Positions 5,685 to 13,666 of a stretch of 13,666 nucleotides of DNA are shown piece after piece (position 1 is the stretch's first letter; every line of letters starts with the position of its first letter). Both the position numbers and the translations under genes were made by a program. The notes beneath the pieces were generated by a model. The model searched no databases and was not told where the DNA came from. It saw only the letters and a list, made by a program, of their open reading frames with translations. This stretch comes from CAZFHZ01 sp964519015. Lineage in GTDB: Bacteria > Blakebacterota > Blakebacteria > Blakebacterales > CAYUVJ01. The DNA is taken from assembly GCA_964519015.1 (NCBI GenBank), contig CAZFHZ010000088.1, positions 1-13,666 on the forward strand, written 5' to 3'.

Positions 5685-6882
5685 CAGCCGCGACCACGTT
5701 CGAGAGAACCGCCCGTAGGGCCACGACACTCCCGACATCCCGGGGATGGACCCGGTTGGTCAGCAGGATGACGAAGAGGTCCTCTTCCGGGTCGACCCAG
5801 AGACTCGTGCCCGTGTACCCGCTGTGCCCGAACGAGGCGGGCCCGAGCAGGTCCCCCCGGATGCTGGCGTAGACGCTGGAGATGTCGAAGCCGTAGCCCC
5901 GTCCCCGCTCCCGGGGAGTGGTCATGGCCCGCACGGTCAGGGGGGAGAAGACCCGGACCCCGCCATAGATCCCGCCGTTGAGCAGCATCTGGAGGAAGAC
6001 CGCCAAGTCGGAGGCGGTGCTGAACAGGCCGGCGCTCCCGCCCACCCCTCCCTGCAGGCGGGCCAGTGGGTCGTGCACCACCCCGCGCAGCACCCCCTCG
6101 GGGAGGACTTCGGTGGGGGCCGTCCGGTCCCGCTGCTCCGGGCCGGGGAAGAATCCGGTGTCGGTCATCCCCAGCGGCCCGTAGAACTCCTCGGCCGAGA
6201 AACGATCGAGCGGGCGCCCCGAGACCCGCTCCACCAGTCGGGCCAGCGTGACGTAGTTCAGGTCGCTGTAGCGGAAGCGGGAGCCGGGTTCGTCCACCGG
6301 CGGGTGGGTGGTGATCCACTCCCAGACCCCTTCGACGGTGGGCCGCCCCCAGCGGGCGGCGATCGAGTCGACCGGAGCGTAGGCGGCCAGTCCCGAGGTA
6401 TGGGTCAAGAGCTGGGCCACCCGGATCGAGCCTTTGCCGGCGGCCTCGAACTCGGGCAGGTAGCTGGCCACCGGGTCCTCCAGCCGGACCCGGCCGGCCT
6501 CCACCAGCTTCATCACACTGGCCGCGGTGGCCACCGGCTTGGTACAGGAGGCCAGGTCGAAAACTGTATCGCGGGTCATCGGTTCGACCGCCGGCACCAG
6601 GGCGCGCATCCCCCAGGCCCGGTGGAGCACCACGATGCCACCGCGGGCCACCAGCACGACCGCCCCCGGGATGGTGCTGTCGGCGATGGCCGCCGCGATG
6701 ACCTCGCCCACCCGCTCGAGCCGGGTGGCGTCCATCCCCGCCCGGGCGGGAGGGCCGGCCTGGAGCACCCGATCGGTCGGCCAGGTCCCGGGCGGGCGGG
6801 TGGCGGGCCGGGCGGCGGCACAGCCGGTGGCGAGCACCAGCAGCAGTGGCAGCAGAGCGGGCGGCAGGGCTCGGCGCGGCAT
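5653..6882 (-). CDS. Beta-lactamase family (class C-like) serine hydrolase, predicted lipoprotein
   Basis: This 409-residue protein starts at ATG 6882 behind a strong AGGAGG on the minus strand. Residues 1-21 are a lipoprotein-type signal, LLPLLLVLATG followed by C21, so it is probably anchored in a membrane and faces the periplasm or outside. The serine hydrolase domain covers about 55-400. DLASCTKP gives the catalytic S112 and K115 (SxxK), RYSDLNY gives Y205 in the YxN position (Asp where class C enzymes have Asn), and GHSGYTGTSLWVDP (H353-G355) stands in for the KTG triad. Such proteins are mostly peptidases or esterases acting on D-amino acid or peptidoglycan-like substrates, not antibiotic-resistance enzymes. 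In Bacteroidota this domain is often fused behind a NagZ-like GH3 domain, the same partner found here as the nearest convergent enzyme gene, which supports a joint cell-wall role. The stop lies inside repeat copy 2. Confidence 0.9.
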   Translation of the reverse strand: MPRRALPPALLPLLLVLATGCAAARPATRPPGTWPTDRVLQAGPPARAGMDATRLERVGEVIAAAIADSTIPGAVVLVARGGIVVLHRAWGMRALVPAVEPMTRDTVFDLASCTKPVATAASVMKLVEAGRVRLEDPVASYLPEFEAAGKGSIRVAQLLTHTSGLAAYAPVDSIAARWGRPTVEGVWEWITTHPPVDEPGSRFRYSDLNYVTLARLVERVSGRPLDRFSAEEFYGPLGMTDTGFFPGPEQRDRTAPTEVLPEGVLRGVVHDPLARLQGGVGGSAGLFSTASDLAVFLQMLLNGGIYGGVRVFSPLTVRAMTTPRERGRGYGFDISSVYASIRGDLLGPASFGHSGYTGTSLWVDPEEDLFVILLTNRVHPRDVGSVVALRAVLSNVVAAAIVGPPPAPR

Positions 6883-6912
6883 GGGACCTCCTAGTTGAAA
6901 CCGGGGAGAGTG

Positions 6913-6941
6913 AGTATAGGCCAGAGGCGTGACCCGCTCAA
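6913..6941 (-). promoter_or_regulatory. Promoter of the serine hydrolase gene
   Basis: On the minus strand, TTGAGC (6941-6936, four of six) is followed after exactly 17 bases by TATACT (6918-6913, five of six). Transcription would start near 6906, giving a leader of roughly two dozen bases that includes the AGGAGG ribosome binding site before ATG 6882. Confidence 0.65.
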
Positions 6942-7331
6942 CGGATCGCCTCGGACGAAGGTGGGTATCGTTCCTCCACACATGTGCCCGGCCGGCTCGG
7001 ACCATATTCCCGGTAACCGCTCCGGAGCGGCAATCCTCTTCCGCTTGGACCGGCTGCGGGAGCCCCTTTTCCGTGTCGTTCTGCGACATCGGGCGGCGGA
7101 TCAGCCCGGCCGGGAACATTCGGATCGCCCGTTTCGCCGGTACGGACCGGGATATACCGCTCGCGACCATGAACCTATACTCCAGGGTGAGCCGTATCAC
7201 ATGAGCAGACTATTTACCCGTATCACTTGTGCACACTTTTTGCGGGAGTGGTACTCTCAGCGTACCTGCCTGCCGCAACCGAGATCTGGCAGGCCCGAGC
7301 CTGCGATCTGCAGCCCAAGTGGAGGACGACC
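6942..7331. other. Intergenic region between divergent genes; leader DNA of the TonB receptor operon
   Basis: No gene is supported here. It holds a perfect 14-base palindrome, CCGCTCCGGAGCGG, at 7017-7030, and a near-perfect 12-base direct repeat, CCGTATCAC followed by ATG or TTG, at 7192-7203 and 7218-7229, 26 bases apart. The segment near 7171-7245 is locally richer in A and T than its surroundings, which suggests the receptor promoter lies there, but no -35/-10 pair with good spacing could be fixed. A GGAGGA ribosome binding site at 7321-7326 precedes the receptor ATG. Confidence 0.5.
7192..7229 (+). repeat. Short tandem direct repeat upstream of the TonB receptor, possible regulator site
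   Basis: Two copies of CCGTATCACNTG start at 7192 and 7218, with one mismatch in 12 and a 26-base period, about two and a half helical turns. They sit about 100-140 bases before the receptor start, in the most AT-rich part of the gap. Tandem sites of this kind often bind an activator or repressor, but no regulator gene is in the window. Confidence 0.4.
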
Positions 7332-10300
7332 ATGGCCGAACGGACGACCCGGACCCTCCCCGTTCTTGTGGCCACCCTGGCCCTGATCCTGGTACCCGCC
7401 GCCGCGCTGGCCCAGGGTACCACGGGCACCCTCAGGGGGAAGGTCACCGACCGGGCGACGGGAGAGCCCCTGGCCGCGGTGAACGTGAGCGTGCTGGAGA
7501 GTGACGGCACGATCACCCAGATGGGTGCGTTCACCAACGCGGAAGGGGACTATGTAGTCATCAACGTACCCCCCGGACATTACACCCTGCGCGCCACCAT
7601 GATGGGATTCAAGACCATGGAGGTGGAACAGCTCCTGGTCACGGTGGGGGTCTCCACCAGCACGGACTTCCAACTCGAGGCGACCGTCCTCGATGTCGGA
7701 GAGGTCGTCCGGGTCGTGGCCCAACGCGACATCATCCAGCGGGACCTGAGTTCGACCCAGCAATCGTACACGATCGATGAGATGGAGCGGATGGCCGTGA
7801 GCAGCACCACGGACATCCTGGCCATCCAGACCAACGTGTACGCCCAGTACCGCCAGGGGGACGGCGAGATCTACCAGTACTACGCGCGCGGCCAGGAGCA
7901 GATGTACATGCGCGGCGGCCGCAACGCCGAGGTCGCCTTCATGATCGACGGTATGCAGGTGACCAACCTGCTCTACGGCGGCCAGGCGGCCAAGGTGAGT
8001 CCCTTCTCCCTCTCCGAGATGGTGGTCATGGCGGGCGGGATGAGCGCCGAGTTCGGCAACGCCATGAGCGGGGTGGTCAACATGGTCACCCGTGAGGGGG
8101 GCAACAGCTACGACGCCAACCTGGAGATCCTCTCCTCCGAACTCACCGGAGTGAGCCAGGACGATGTGAGGGATATGACCAGCCTCCAGGGCTACCTGGG
8201 CGGACCGGTGCCGACGATCCCCAAGCTGACCTTCTTCTCCTCGGGGATGGGTTCCAGCGAGCGCTCCGGTACGGCCTTGAAGGACGACATCGTCTACGAT
8301 CTCGACGTGACCGACGACCCGGCCACCTGGGACAATCCGGACATCCTGTACGACCCGGCCGATCCCTATAGCCAGCGCACCGCCTTCACACCCAACCGCC
8401 GCATCCACGCGCTCGACATCTACAGCGGCTGGCTCGGCTTCGGATTCAACAACAACTGGAACGGGATGCTCAACCTGACCTACAAGCTGACTCCGAGCAT
8501 GAAGATGAACCTCTCGGGACAGATCAACGGTCGCTGGACCATGCCCTACCGGTGGAACTCCCGCTGGTCGACCTTCTACGGGCTCCCCTCCTACCTGCAG
8601 GATAACGCGGTCTTCGGCACCCCGCGCTACGACATGACGACCGAGTTCCCCGAGTCGGCCTCGGACGTGATCCCCGGCACCGGGCAGAGCGCCTTCTTCA
8701 ACGAGAAGGAGGTCCTCTTCGAGAACAACCGCCGGATCGCCTTCGTCTGGACTCATCAGATAAATCAGTCGACCTTCTACAGCCTGCGCGGTTCCTACTA
8801 CAACTACTACCGGACCAACCGTTCCAAGCGGTGGGTCAACGACGTAGCCGACTGGGAATACGCGCGGGACGGCTATGCGCCCACCTTCGACTACCGGTAC
8901 ATCGACATCGATCCCACCAGCGGCCGTAACGTATGGCAGCCGGAGGACCCGATGCATCAGGTCACCCTGGTCCCGACCCCGTACAACGGCGGCGACCCCT
9001 TCCTGCGCCGCTACGGGTGGGTGAGCGACCGGGGGAGCGCCGGACTGGGGGTGGACGGCTCCGGCCTCTGGTTCCAGACCCAGAACGACCTCACCCGGAC
9101 CTTCAAGGCGGACGTGACCGCCCAGGTCAACAACCACCATCAACTCAAGGCGGGGCTCCTTTACAACGCCCTGACCATCACCAACCGGACGGTCGAGGCG
9201 CCCTGGCTGACCAACCCCTTCCAGAACGCCAACTACCGCAAGAGCCCGTGGGAACTGGGACTCTACGTTCAGGACAAGATCGAGTACGACTTCCTGATCC
9301 TGAACGCAGGCTTCCGATACGACGCGGCCCGGGCGGGCAACCAACCCTTCTGGGTCGGCCCGTACGACCCGATCAACCCGGAGACGGGGGAGCTGGTCAT
9401 CTACCCGGCCCTCGACGATCCGCCCAGCGGCGGCGTCCCCCCGCTCACGATCGCCAAGCTGCGGAGCCAGATCTCCCCCCGGATCGGGGTGTCCCACCCG
9501 GTCACCGATCAGGCGGTGATCTACTTCAACTACGGGCACTTCTACCAGATCCCGCAGTATGACAACCAGTTCTTCCCCGACAACCTGCTGGGGACCGGTC
9601 CGCCGCTGATCGGCAATCCGAACCTGACCAGCGAGAAGACAATCTCCTACGAGTTCGGCCTCAAGCAGCAGTTCAGTGAGATCTTCGCCCTGGAGATGAC
9701 CGTCTGGAGCAAGGACACCAGTAACCTGGTGGGGACCGAGACGATCCCCCCCTTCTATAACGGGATCAGTAACCCCTACCTCTACGTGGTGTTCGTCAAC
9801 TACGACTACGCCTCATCGAAGGGTTTCGACCTCAACCTGATCCGGCGCTACGCCAACTACTTCCAGGGACGGATCAATTACTCCTTCATGACCAGCGCCT
9901 CTAACCGGGAAGAGCCGTGGTCGGGGTTCTGGGGGCGGGACGAGCTGGACACCCAGCCCAAGCGCGCGGCCAAGCTGGGTTGGGACCAGCCCCACAAGGT
10001 GAGCATGGAAGGCTCGCTCTCCCTGCCCGCGGGCTTTGGTCCGGAGGTCGCGGGGATCCACCCCTTCGAGCAGTTCTCGGCCAGCATCATCTACCGGGCG
10101 GCGGCCGGGCGGCCCTACACGCCCACCACCCGGGAGCGCGACCTGGAGCGCAACTCCGGTCGGCGTCCCTGGACCGTCCAGTGGGACCTCCGGGTCTACC
10201 GGGACTTCGAGACGCTGGGGCTCAAGTACAGCCTCTTCGCCGACGTCCGTAACCTGTTCGACCGCCTCAATGTGTTGCAGGTCTACTCGCGCACCGGGCA

Positions 10301-10409
10301 GCCCGACGACCCGGGACCGGGAGCGACCAGCTATACGGACAACTACGATGTGTGGCACTACTACGGCACGCCAAGGACCATCAACATCGGCCTGCGGGTG
10401 TTCTTCTGA
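7332..10409 (+). CDS. TonB-dependent receptor with carboxypeptidase-regulatory-like N-terminal domain
   Basis: A 1025-residue outer-membrane receptor. ATG 7332 follows GGAGGA (7321-7326) and opens a signal peptide, with cleavage expected after ALA27. Residues about 31-118 form a carboxypeptidase-D regulatory-like sandwich (GTLRGKVTDRATGEPLAAV, AEGDYVVINVPPGHYTL). The plug domain follows at about 140-257, with MYMRGGRNAEVAFMIDGMQV, EMVVMAGGMSAEFGNAMSG and VVNMVTREGG. The rest, about 270-1025, is rich in aromatic, Asn and alternating hydrophobic residues as in a 22-strand barrel, with receptor-like stretches such as NYGHFYQIPQ and YEFGLKQQF. The last residue is Phe (GLRVFF), the usual outer-membrane insertion signal. 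Length fits large FCB-type receptors. These import a ligand using the TonB/ExbBD proton-motive complex, which is not encoded here. The ligand is unknown; it need not be a sugar, since no SusD lipoprotein follows. The next gene begins 29 bases downstream, so the two form an operon. Confidence 0.92.
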   Translation: MAERTTRTLPVLVATLALILVPAAALAQGTTGTLRGKVTDRATGEPLAAVNVSVLESDGTITQMGAFTNAEGDYVVINVPPGHYTLRATMMGFKTMEVEQLLVTVGVSTSTDFQLEATVLDVGEVVRVVAQRDIIQRDLSSTQQSYTIDEMERMAVSSTTDILAIQTNVYAQYRQGDGEIYQYYARGQEQMYMRGGRNAEVAFMIDGMQVTNLLYGGQAAKVSPFSLSEMVVMAGGMSAEFGNAMSGVVNMVTREGGNSYDANLEILSSELTGVSQDDVRDMTSLQGYLGGPVPTIPKLTFFSSGMGSSERSGTALKDDIVYDLDVTDDPATWDNPDILYDPADPYSQRTAFTPNRRIHALDIYSGWLGFGFNNNWNGMLNLTYKLTPSMKMNLSGQINGRWTMPYRWNSRWSTFYGLPSYLQDNAVFGTPRYDMTTEFPESASDVIPGTGQSAFFNEKEVLFENNRRIAFVWTHQINQSTFYSLRGSYYNYYRTNRSKRWVNDVADWEYARDGYAPTFDYRYIDIDPTSGRNVWQPEDPMHQVTLVPTPYNGGDPFLRRYGWVSDRGSAGLGVDGSGLWFQTQNDLTRTFKADVTAQVNNHHQLKAGLLYNALTITNRTVEAPWLTNPFQNANYRKSPWELGLYVQDKIEYDFLILNAGFRYDAARAGNQPFWVGPYDPINPETGELVIYPALDDPPSGGVPPLTIAKLRSQISPRIGVSHPVTDQAVIYFNYGHFYQIPQYDNQFFPDNLLGTGPPLIGNPNLTSEKTISYEFGLKQQFSEIFALEMTVWSKDTSNLVGTETIPPFYNGISNPYLYVVFVNYDYASSKGFDLNLIRRYANYFQGRINYSFMTSASNREEPWSGFWGRDELDTQPKRAAKLGWDQPHKVSMEGSLSLPAGFGPEVAGIHPFEQFSASIIYRAAAGRPYTPTTRERDLERNSGRRPWTVQWDLRVYRDFETLGLKYSLFADVRNLFDRLNVLQVYSRTGQPDDPGPGATSYTDNYDVWHYYGTPRTINIGLRVFF

Positions 10410-10438
10410 TGCGGCCAGCGGAAAGGAGAAGGTGTGAG

Positions 10439-13400
10439 ATGAGCAACGAGCGCATGTATCGCACGATGCGTTGGCCGCTGGTCGCCCTGCTGCTGGTGGG
10501 CCTGACCCTGCCCGCCCTGGCGCAGCAGACCGTCGACCCGCCGGTCATCCGCAGGAAGGCAGCCGCCCGCAACGAGATCGAAGGGTTTGGGGCCCAGCGT
10601 CTCGCCCGGCCGATGGACGAGTACGACCGCGCGGCGGCGATCATGGACCTGGCCCGGCTGCAGATCGAGACGTACAACTACGGTCCGCTGACCGGGGATA
10701 ACTTCGGTTCCAGCTTCACCTTCCCCAACAAGGCGGGGCAGAGCCGTAACTACATCTTCGCGAGCAACTTCGCGGTGGCCGTCGGAGCCGGACCGTGGCA
10801 TCCCAACCCGCTCGTGCACGAGTCGTACACCCACGACTGGGCCAAGTACGACTGGGACGCCGTGGACGGCTCGAAGGGGGCGCTTTTCGCCGACCCGCCA
10901 CAGTATGTCTACGGCTTCCCCATGTTCGCGGTGAGCGACCTGCCGGCGACCTGGCCGGTCTCCGGCTGGCCGGCCCCGGATGTTACCGACACTTGGCTGG
11001 GGACCGAGACCTGGAGCAAGTGGAGCCGGGTGGGGGACCGGAACGCCTACGCCGAGTTCGACGACACCTACGCTGACCGGGAGGCGGACGGGCAGTCGCG
11101 GTCGCTCGATCTCTCCGTGCGGATGCGGGCGATCGCCTATGCGGCCCTCAACGTGGTCTACTTCCAGTATGAACTGACCAACAACTCGAGCAACACCTAC
11201 ACCGGAGTCTACATCGGGTTGATGGCCGACACCGGGGGTCCGACGACGAGCGATTTCGAGGGCTCGCTGGTCTACGACGAGGCGCGGCAGCTGGTCTACT
11301 CGATCAGCAGCTCCTACGATGCGGCCACCGGTACCCAGACCCGCCCGGGCTCGAGCGAAGTGGCCGGTTTCGTCGCCCACCAGTTCCTGGAGAGTCCGAC
11401 CGGGAGCCTGAAGCGGGATGGGACCGGTGCCTACGTCGACAACCCGACCGATGCGGTCACCCGGGTCGCCCTCCTCTCCTGGAACGACTACATCGACCCG
11501 AGCGTGGACGGGGAAGGTCAGCTCTACGGCGCCATGTCGGGGGATGTCTCCTACATGGACGTCGGGAACGCCCAGTTGGTCTGGAAGGCGGACGCCACCG
11601 GCGCCAACCCGGTCCTCAAGCAGGACCACGACGACTTCCTGGCCGAATACGGCAACCAGGAGGACCCGTTCTTCTACGCCTCCTCCGGACCGTTCACGCT
11701 GGCTCCGGGCGAGTCGGTGGACTTCGTGGTCGCCGGGGTGGCCGGGTACGACGAAGCCGGGTTGCGGGTGGAAGCGGAGAAGTCGATCCTCACCTTCAAC
11801 GCCAAGTTCAATGCTCCCGCTCCGCCCGCGGCGCCGACCGGTTTCCAGGCCAATGGGGTCCTGGCCGGTCCGCACGGGAAGACCTTCGATCCGGTGCTCC
11901 ACAGCTACCAGATCTACTACACCCCCTCCGGCGACATCACGCTCACCTGGGACTACTCCCTGTCGCTGGCCACGCCCGATCCGAACTCCGCCCAGTACGA
12001 CTTCGAGGGCGTCAAGATCTTCCGGTCCGAGGACCGGGGTTCCACCTGGGGGGAGCGTCGGCTCGACAGCCAGCAGAACCCGGTGGGCTGGTACCCGATC
12101 GCCCAGTTCGACCTGGATAACGGGTTCCAGGGGGACGATCCGATGAACGGCAAGTACCTCGGTTCGGACACCGGGATGATCAGCACCTGGACCGATCCCA
12201 ACGCCCTGGACGGGTTCGAGTACTGGTACGCCATCACCGCCTACGACCACGGTGCCTTCGTCGGCTCGGTCCAGACCAACGAGTCGCTCGAGACCGCCAT
12301 CCCGAACGATCCCAACTACCCCACCGTGGTCGCGGTGATCGCCGGCAGCCAGCCCTCCGGCTACGAGAGCGGCGCGATCGGGACCGGGACGGCGGCCGAC
12401 ATCGAGTACGAGATCTACATGCCGGACCACCCGACGTACGAGGCTTCCATCGTCGCCCGGGTGTTCAACGATGCGGTCATCACCGGCAACTCCTACGCGA
12501 TCTCCCTGACCGGCTACTACATCGACGCACTGGGTGACACGGTGGAGGCGAACGTCCTGACACCGGGCTATGGGGATGAGTACCTCTCGACCGGGGTGAC
12601 ACTCACCAACACGACCACCGCCCAGGCGCTCTTCCTCAGCCGGCAGTCCAGCCTGGAGGCGTACAACTACGAGAACCTGCCGGTGGCCGAAGGATTCCGG
12701 TTGTTCGCCCAGGATGTCGATCCCGGCGTCTACGACTTCTCGGTCGTGGAAGTGCCCGACAGCACGGGATGGAATCTCTACACCACATTGACGCCGTGGC
12801 CCAGTGGCAGCCTGGAGAGGGTCATCGCCCACCAGGCCTACTGGGACTTCGACGTGATCTGGCGCCAGACCGATCCACTGGGGAACCAGAACCATGCCAT
12901 CTCCCGCTACGATCAGATGGTGGTCAACGTTCCCTTCGAAGTGTACCGGTCGGACACCGGTCAGCGACTGTGGCCCATGGTTCAGGACGACTACGGAAGC
13001 AGCCCGGACTGGGACAACGGATGGGAACGGATCCTGATCACACCCATCCCCTACGCCGATGATTTCTTCGACCCGGTCCTCTACCCGGAACACGACCCGG
13101 CCAATCCCACCGGGTACTGGTCGGGTGGTTCGGGTTATGAAGCCGATCCGTACAACCGACGGGGCGATTGGCTGTACTACTTCGATCTCGACCAGTGGGA
13201 TCCCGACACCTGGTACGAGAACGAAACCTGGCACGCCTCCATCAACAAGCCGCTGGCGGCGCTGATAGGAAGCGACTTCACCTTCGCCACCACGGCCTCC
13301 ACCATCGATCAGGCGGAGATCTCGCTCGACGACATCAAGGTGGTCCCCAACCCGTACTACATCTACGCACCGTGGGACCAGACCGTGAACCGCCGGAAGA

Positions 13401-13642
13401 TCCAGTTCATCAACGTCCCGCCCAACACCACGATCGACATCTACACCCTGTCGGGTGAACTGATCGCCAGCCTGGATCACAGTGACACCTACAACTCCGA
13501 CAAGATCGGGGTGGTGGACTGGAACATCTGGACCTATGAGTACACGGAAGCGGCCTACGGGCTCTATATCTTCGTCGCCAAGACAACCAAGGCCGACGGA
13601 AGCACGGTCAAGAAGGTCGGCAAGTTCGCGGTCATCCGATGA
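10439..13642 (+). CDS. Large secreted protein with FN3-like region and T9SS-type C-terminal sorting tail; function unknown
   Basis: A 1067-residue protein, starting at ATG 10439 after AGGAG (10424-10428). The signal peptide (residues 1-28, MRWPLVALLLVGLTLPALA) is cleaved before Gln-Gln. Residues about 30-455 match no enzyme family I know; they are rich in Tyr, Trp and Asp, with a YFQYELTNNSSNTYTGVYIG segment and QFLESPTG. Around 459-605 lies a fibronectin-III-like pattern (PPAAPTGFQANG, DITLTWDYS, DFEGVKIFRSEDRGSTW, FEYWYAITAYD) with an insertion. The last 100 residues (from 968) look like a type IX secretion or FlgD-like tail: KVVPNPYY, IDIYTLSGELIASLDH, AYGLYIFVAKT and a terminal KKVGKFAVIR. 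From memory, proteins of this plan are common beside TonB receptors in FCB candidate phyla and remain uncharacterised. Surface display as a binding partner of the receptor is a reasonable inference. No catalytic motif is visible. The final 24 bases of the window hold nothing identifiable. Confidence 0.82.
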   Translation: MSNERMYRTMRWPLVALLLVGLTLPALAQQTVDPPVIRRKAAARNEIEGFGAQRLARPMDEYDRAAAIMDLARLQIETYNYGPLTGDNFGSSFTFPNKAGQSRNYIFASNFAVAVGAGPWHPNPLVHESYTHDWAKYDWDAVDGSKGALFADPPQYVYGFPMFAVSDLPATWPVSGWPAPDVTDTWLGTETWSKWSRVGDRNAYAEFDDTYADREADGQSRSLDLSVRMRAIAYAALNVVYFQYELTNNSSNTYTGVYIGLMADTGGPTTSDFEGSLVYDEARQLVYSISSSYDAATGTQTRPGSSEVAGFVAHQFLESPTGSLKRDGTGAYVDNPTDAVTRVALLSWNDYIDPSVDGEGQLYGAMSGDVSYMDVGNAQLVWKADATGANPVLKQDHDDFLAEYGNQEDPFFYASSGPFTLAPGESVDFVVAGVAGYDEAGLRVEAEKSILTFNAKFNAPAPPAAPTGFQANGVLAGPHGKTFDPVLHSYQIYYTPSGDITLTWDYSLSLATPDPNSAQYDFEGVKIFRSEDRGSTWGERRLDSQQNPVGWYPIAQFDLDNGFQGDDPMNGKYLGSDTGMISTWTDPNALDGFEYWYAITAYDHGAFVGSVQTNESLETAIPNDPNYPTVVAVIAGSQPSGYESGAIGTGTAADIEYEIYMPDHPTYEASIVARVFNDAVITGNSYAISLTGYYIDALGDTVEANVLTPGYGDEYLSTGVTLTNTTTAQALFLSRQSSLEAYNYENLPVAEGFRLFAQDVDPGVYDFSVVEVPDSTGWNLYTTLTPWPSGSLERVIAHQAYWDFDVIWRQTDPLGNQNHAISRYDQMVVNVPFEVYRSDTGQRLWPMVQDDYGSSPDWDNGWERILITPIPYADDFFDPVLYPEHDPANPTGYWSGGSGYEADPYNRRGDWLYYFDLDQWDPDTWYENETWHASINKPLAALIGSDFTFATTASTIDQAEISLDDIKVVPNPYYIYAPWDQTVNRRKIQFINVPPNTTIDIYTLSGELIASLDHSDTYNSDKIGVVDWNIWTYEYTEAAYGLYIFVAKTTKADGSTVKKVGKFAVIR

Positions 13643-13666
13643 GCGGCCATACAGGCACCCGTAAGG

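Noticed and set aside
7017..7030. Perfect 14-base palindrome CCGCTCCGGAGCGG as an operator or terminator
   Set aside because: It is very GC-rich, has no T-run after it and lies far from either start codon; in DNA of this composition such a palindrome can occur by chance. It is listed only within the intergenic entry.
7046..7071. Possible rho-independent terminator (GGCT, GCGGG loop, AGCC, then CCTTTT)
   Set aside because: The stem is only four pairs and no plus-strand gene ends upstream of it.
6883..7200. N-terminal extension of the serine hydrolase frame to 7200
   Set aside because: The lipoprotein signal begins at ATG 6882 directly behind AGGAGG, and a well-spaced promoter lies inside the proposed extension.
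7283..7305. Sigma-54 promoter (TGGCA...TGC) before the TonB receptor
   Set aside because: The GG and GC dinucleotides are not at the required spacing.
7257..9539. Long minus-strand open frame opposite the TonB receptor
   Set aside because: Its composition is the Gly/Val/His/Asp-rich shadow of a GC-rich gene; it has no recognisable domain or start signal. The long minus-strand frame at 10361-13480 is rejected for the same reason.

Overview
The window looks like a chromosomal segment from a GC-rich Gram-negative bacterium with an outer membrane, most likely of the FCB superphylum (Bacteroidota, Gemmatimonadota, KSB1, Latescibacterota, Zixibacteria and similar candidate phyla). The grounds are a TonB-dependent receptor with a carboxypeptidase-regulatory-like N-terminal domain, a very large secreted partner protein ending in a type IX secretion-like C-terminal tail, and a lipoprotein-type serine hydrolase. 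No ribosomal or other phylogenetic marker is present, so the phylum is an inference.

Layout. (1) 1-951, + strand: the C-terminal third of a glycoside hydrolase family 31 enzyme, cut by the left edge. (2) 952-1390: a gap of about 440 bases with no intact gene, ending in an AT-rich promoter/operator. (3) 1391-2826, +: an AbiEi/AbiEii-type toxin-antitoxin pair with an ATGA overlap. (4) 2939-4804, +: an exported GH3 (NagZ-like) beta-N-acetylglucosaminidase candidate. (5) 4827-5467, -: a VapBC-type pair (PIN toxin, AbrB-fold antitoxin) with its own promoter and nested inverted-repeat operator. (6) 5653-6882, -: a class C beta-lactamase-like serine hydrolase, probably a lipoprotein. (7) 6883-7331: a gap holding the hydrolase promoter and leader DNA for the next operon. 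(8) 7332-13642, +: a two-gene operon of a TonB-dependent receptor and a 1067-residue secreted protein.

The most notable observation is that the last 110 bases of the GH3 gene (4695-4804) occur a second time at 5575-5684 (105/110 identical, by hand alignment), bracketing the VapBC module. The first copy ends exactly at the GH3 stop codon. The second begins three bases upstream of the vapB -35 box and runs into the serine hydrolase gene, whose last codons lie antisense in it. The simplest reading is that the GH3 and serine hydrolase genes once met tail to tail with a 32-base overlap, and that the VapBC cassette was introduced there with a replacement GH3 3' end, so that both enzymes stayed intact. 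The five differences preserve reading frame and stop (three synonymous, two conservative-looking changes), so they look like allelic divergence and not decay.

Functionally, the GH3 enzyme and the serine hydrolase probably act in the cell envelope on peptidoglycan or amino-sugar material; related domains are fused in one protein in many Bacteroidota. The receptor and its partner probably take up or bind an unknown large substrate at the cell surface. The two toxin-antitoxin modules within 4.1 kb, on either side of GH3, and the lower GC of the GH31 fragment suggest a recombination-prone accessory stretch. No RNA genes, CRISPR array, insertion sequence or integrase were seen.
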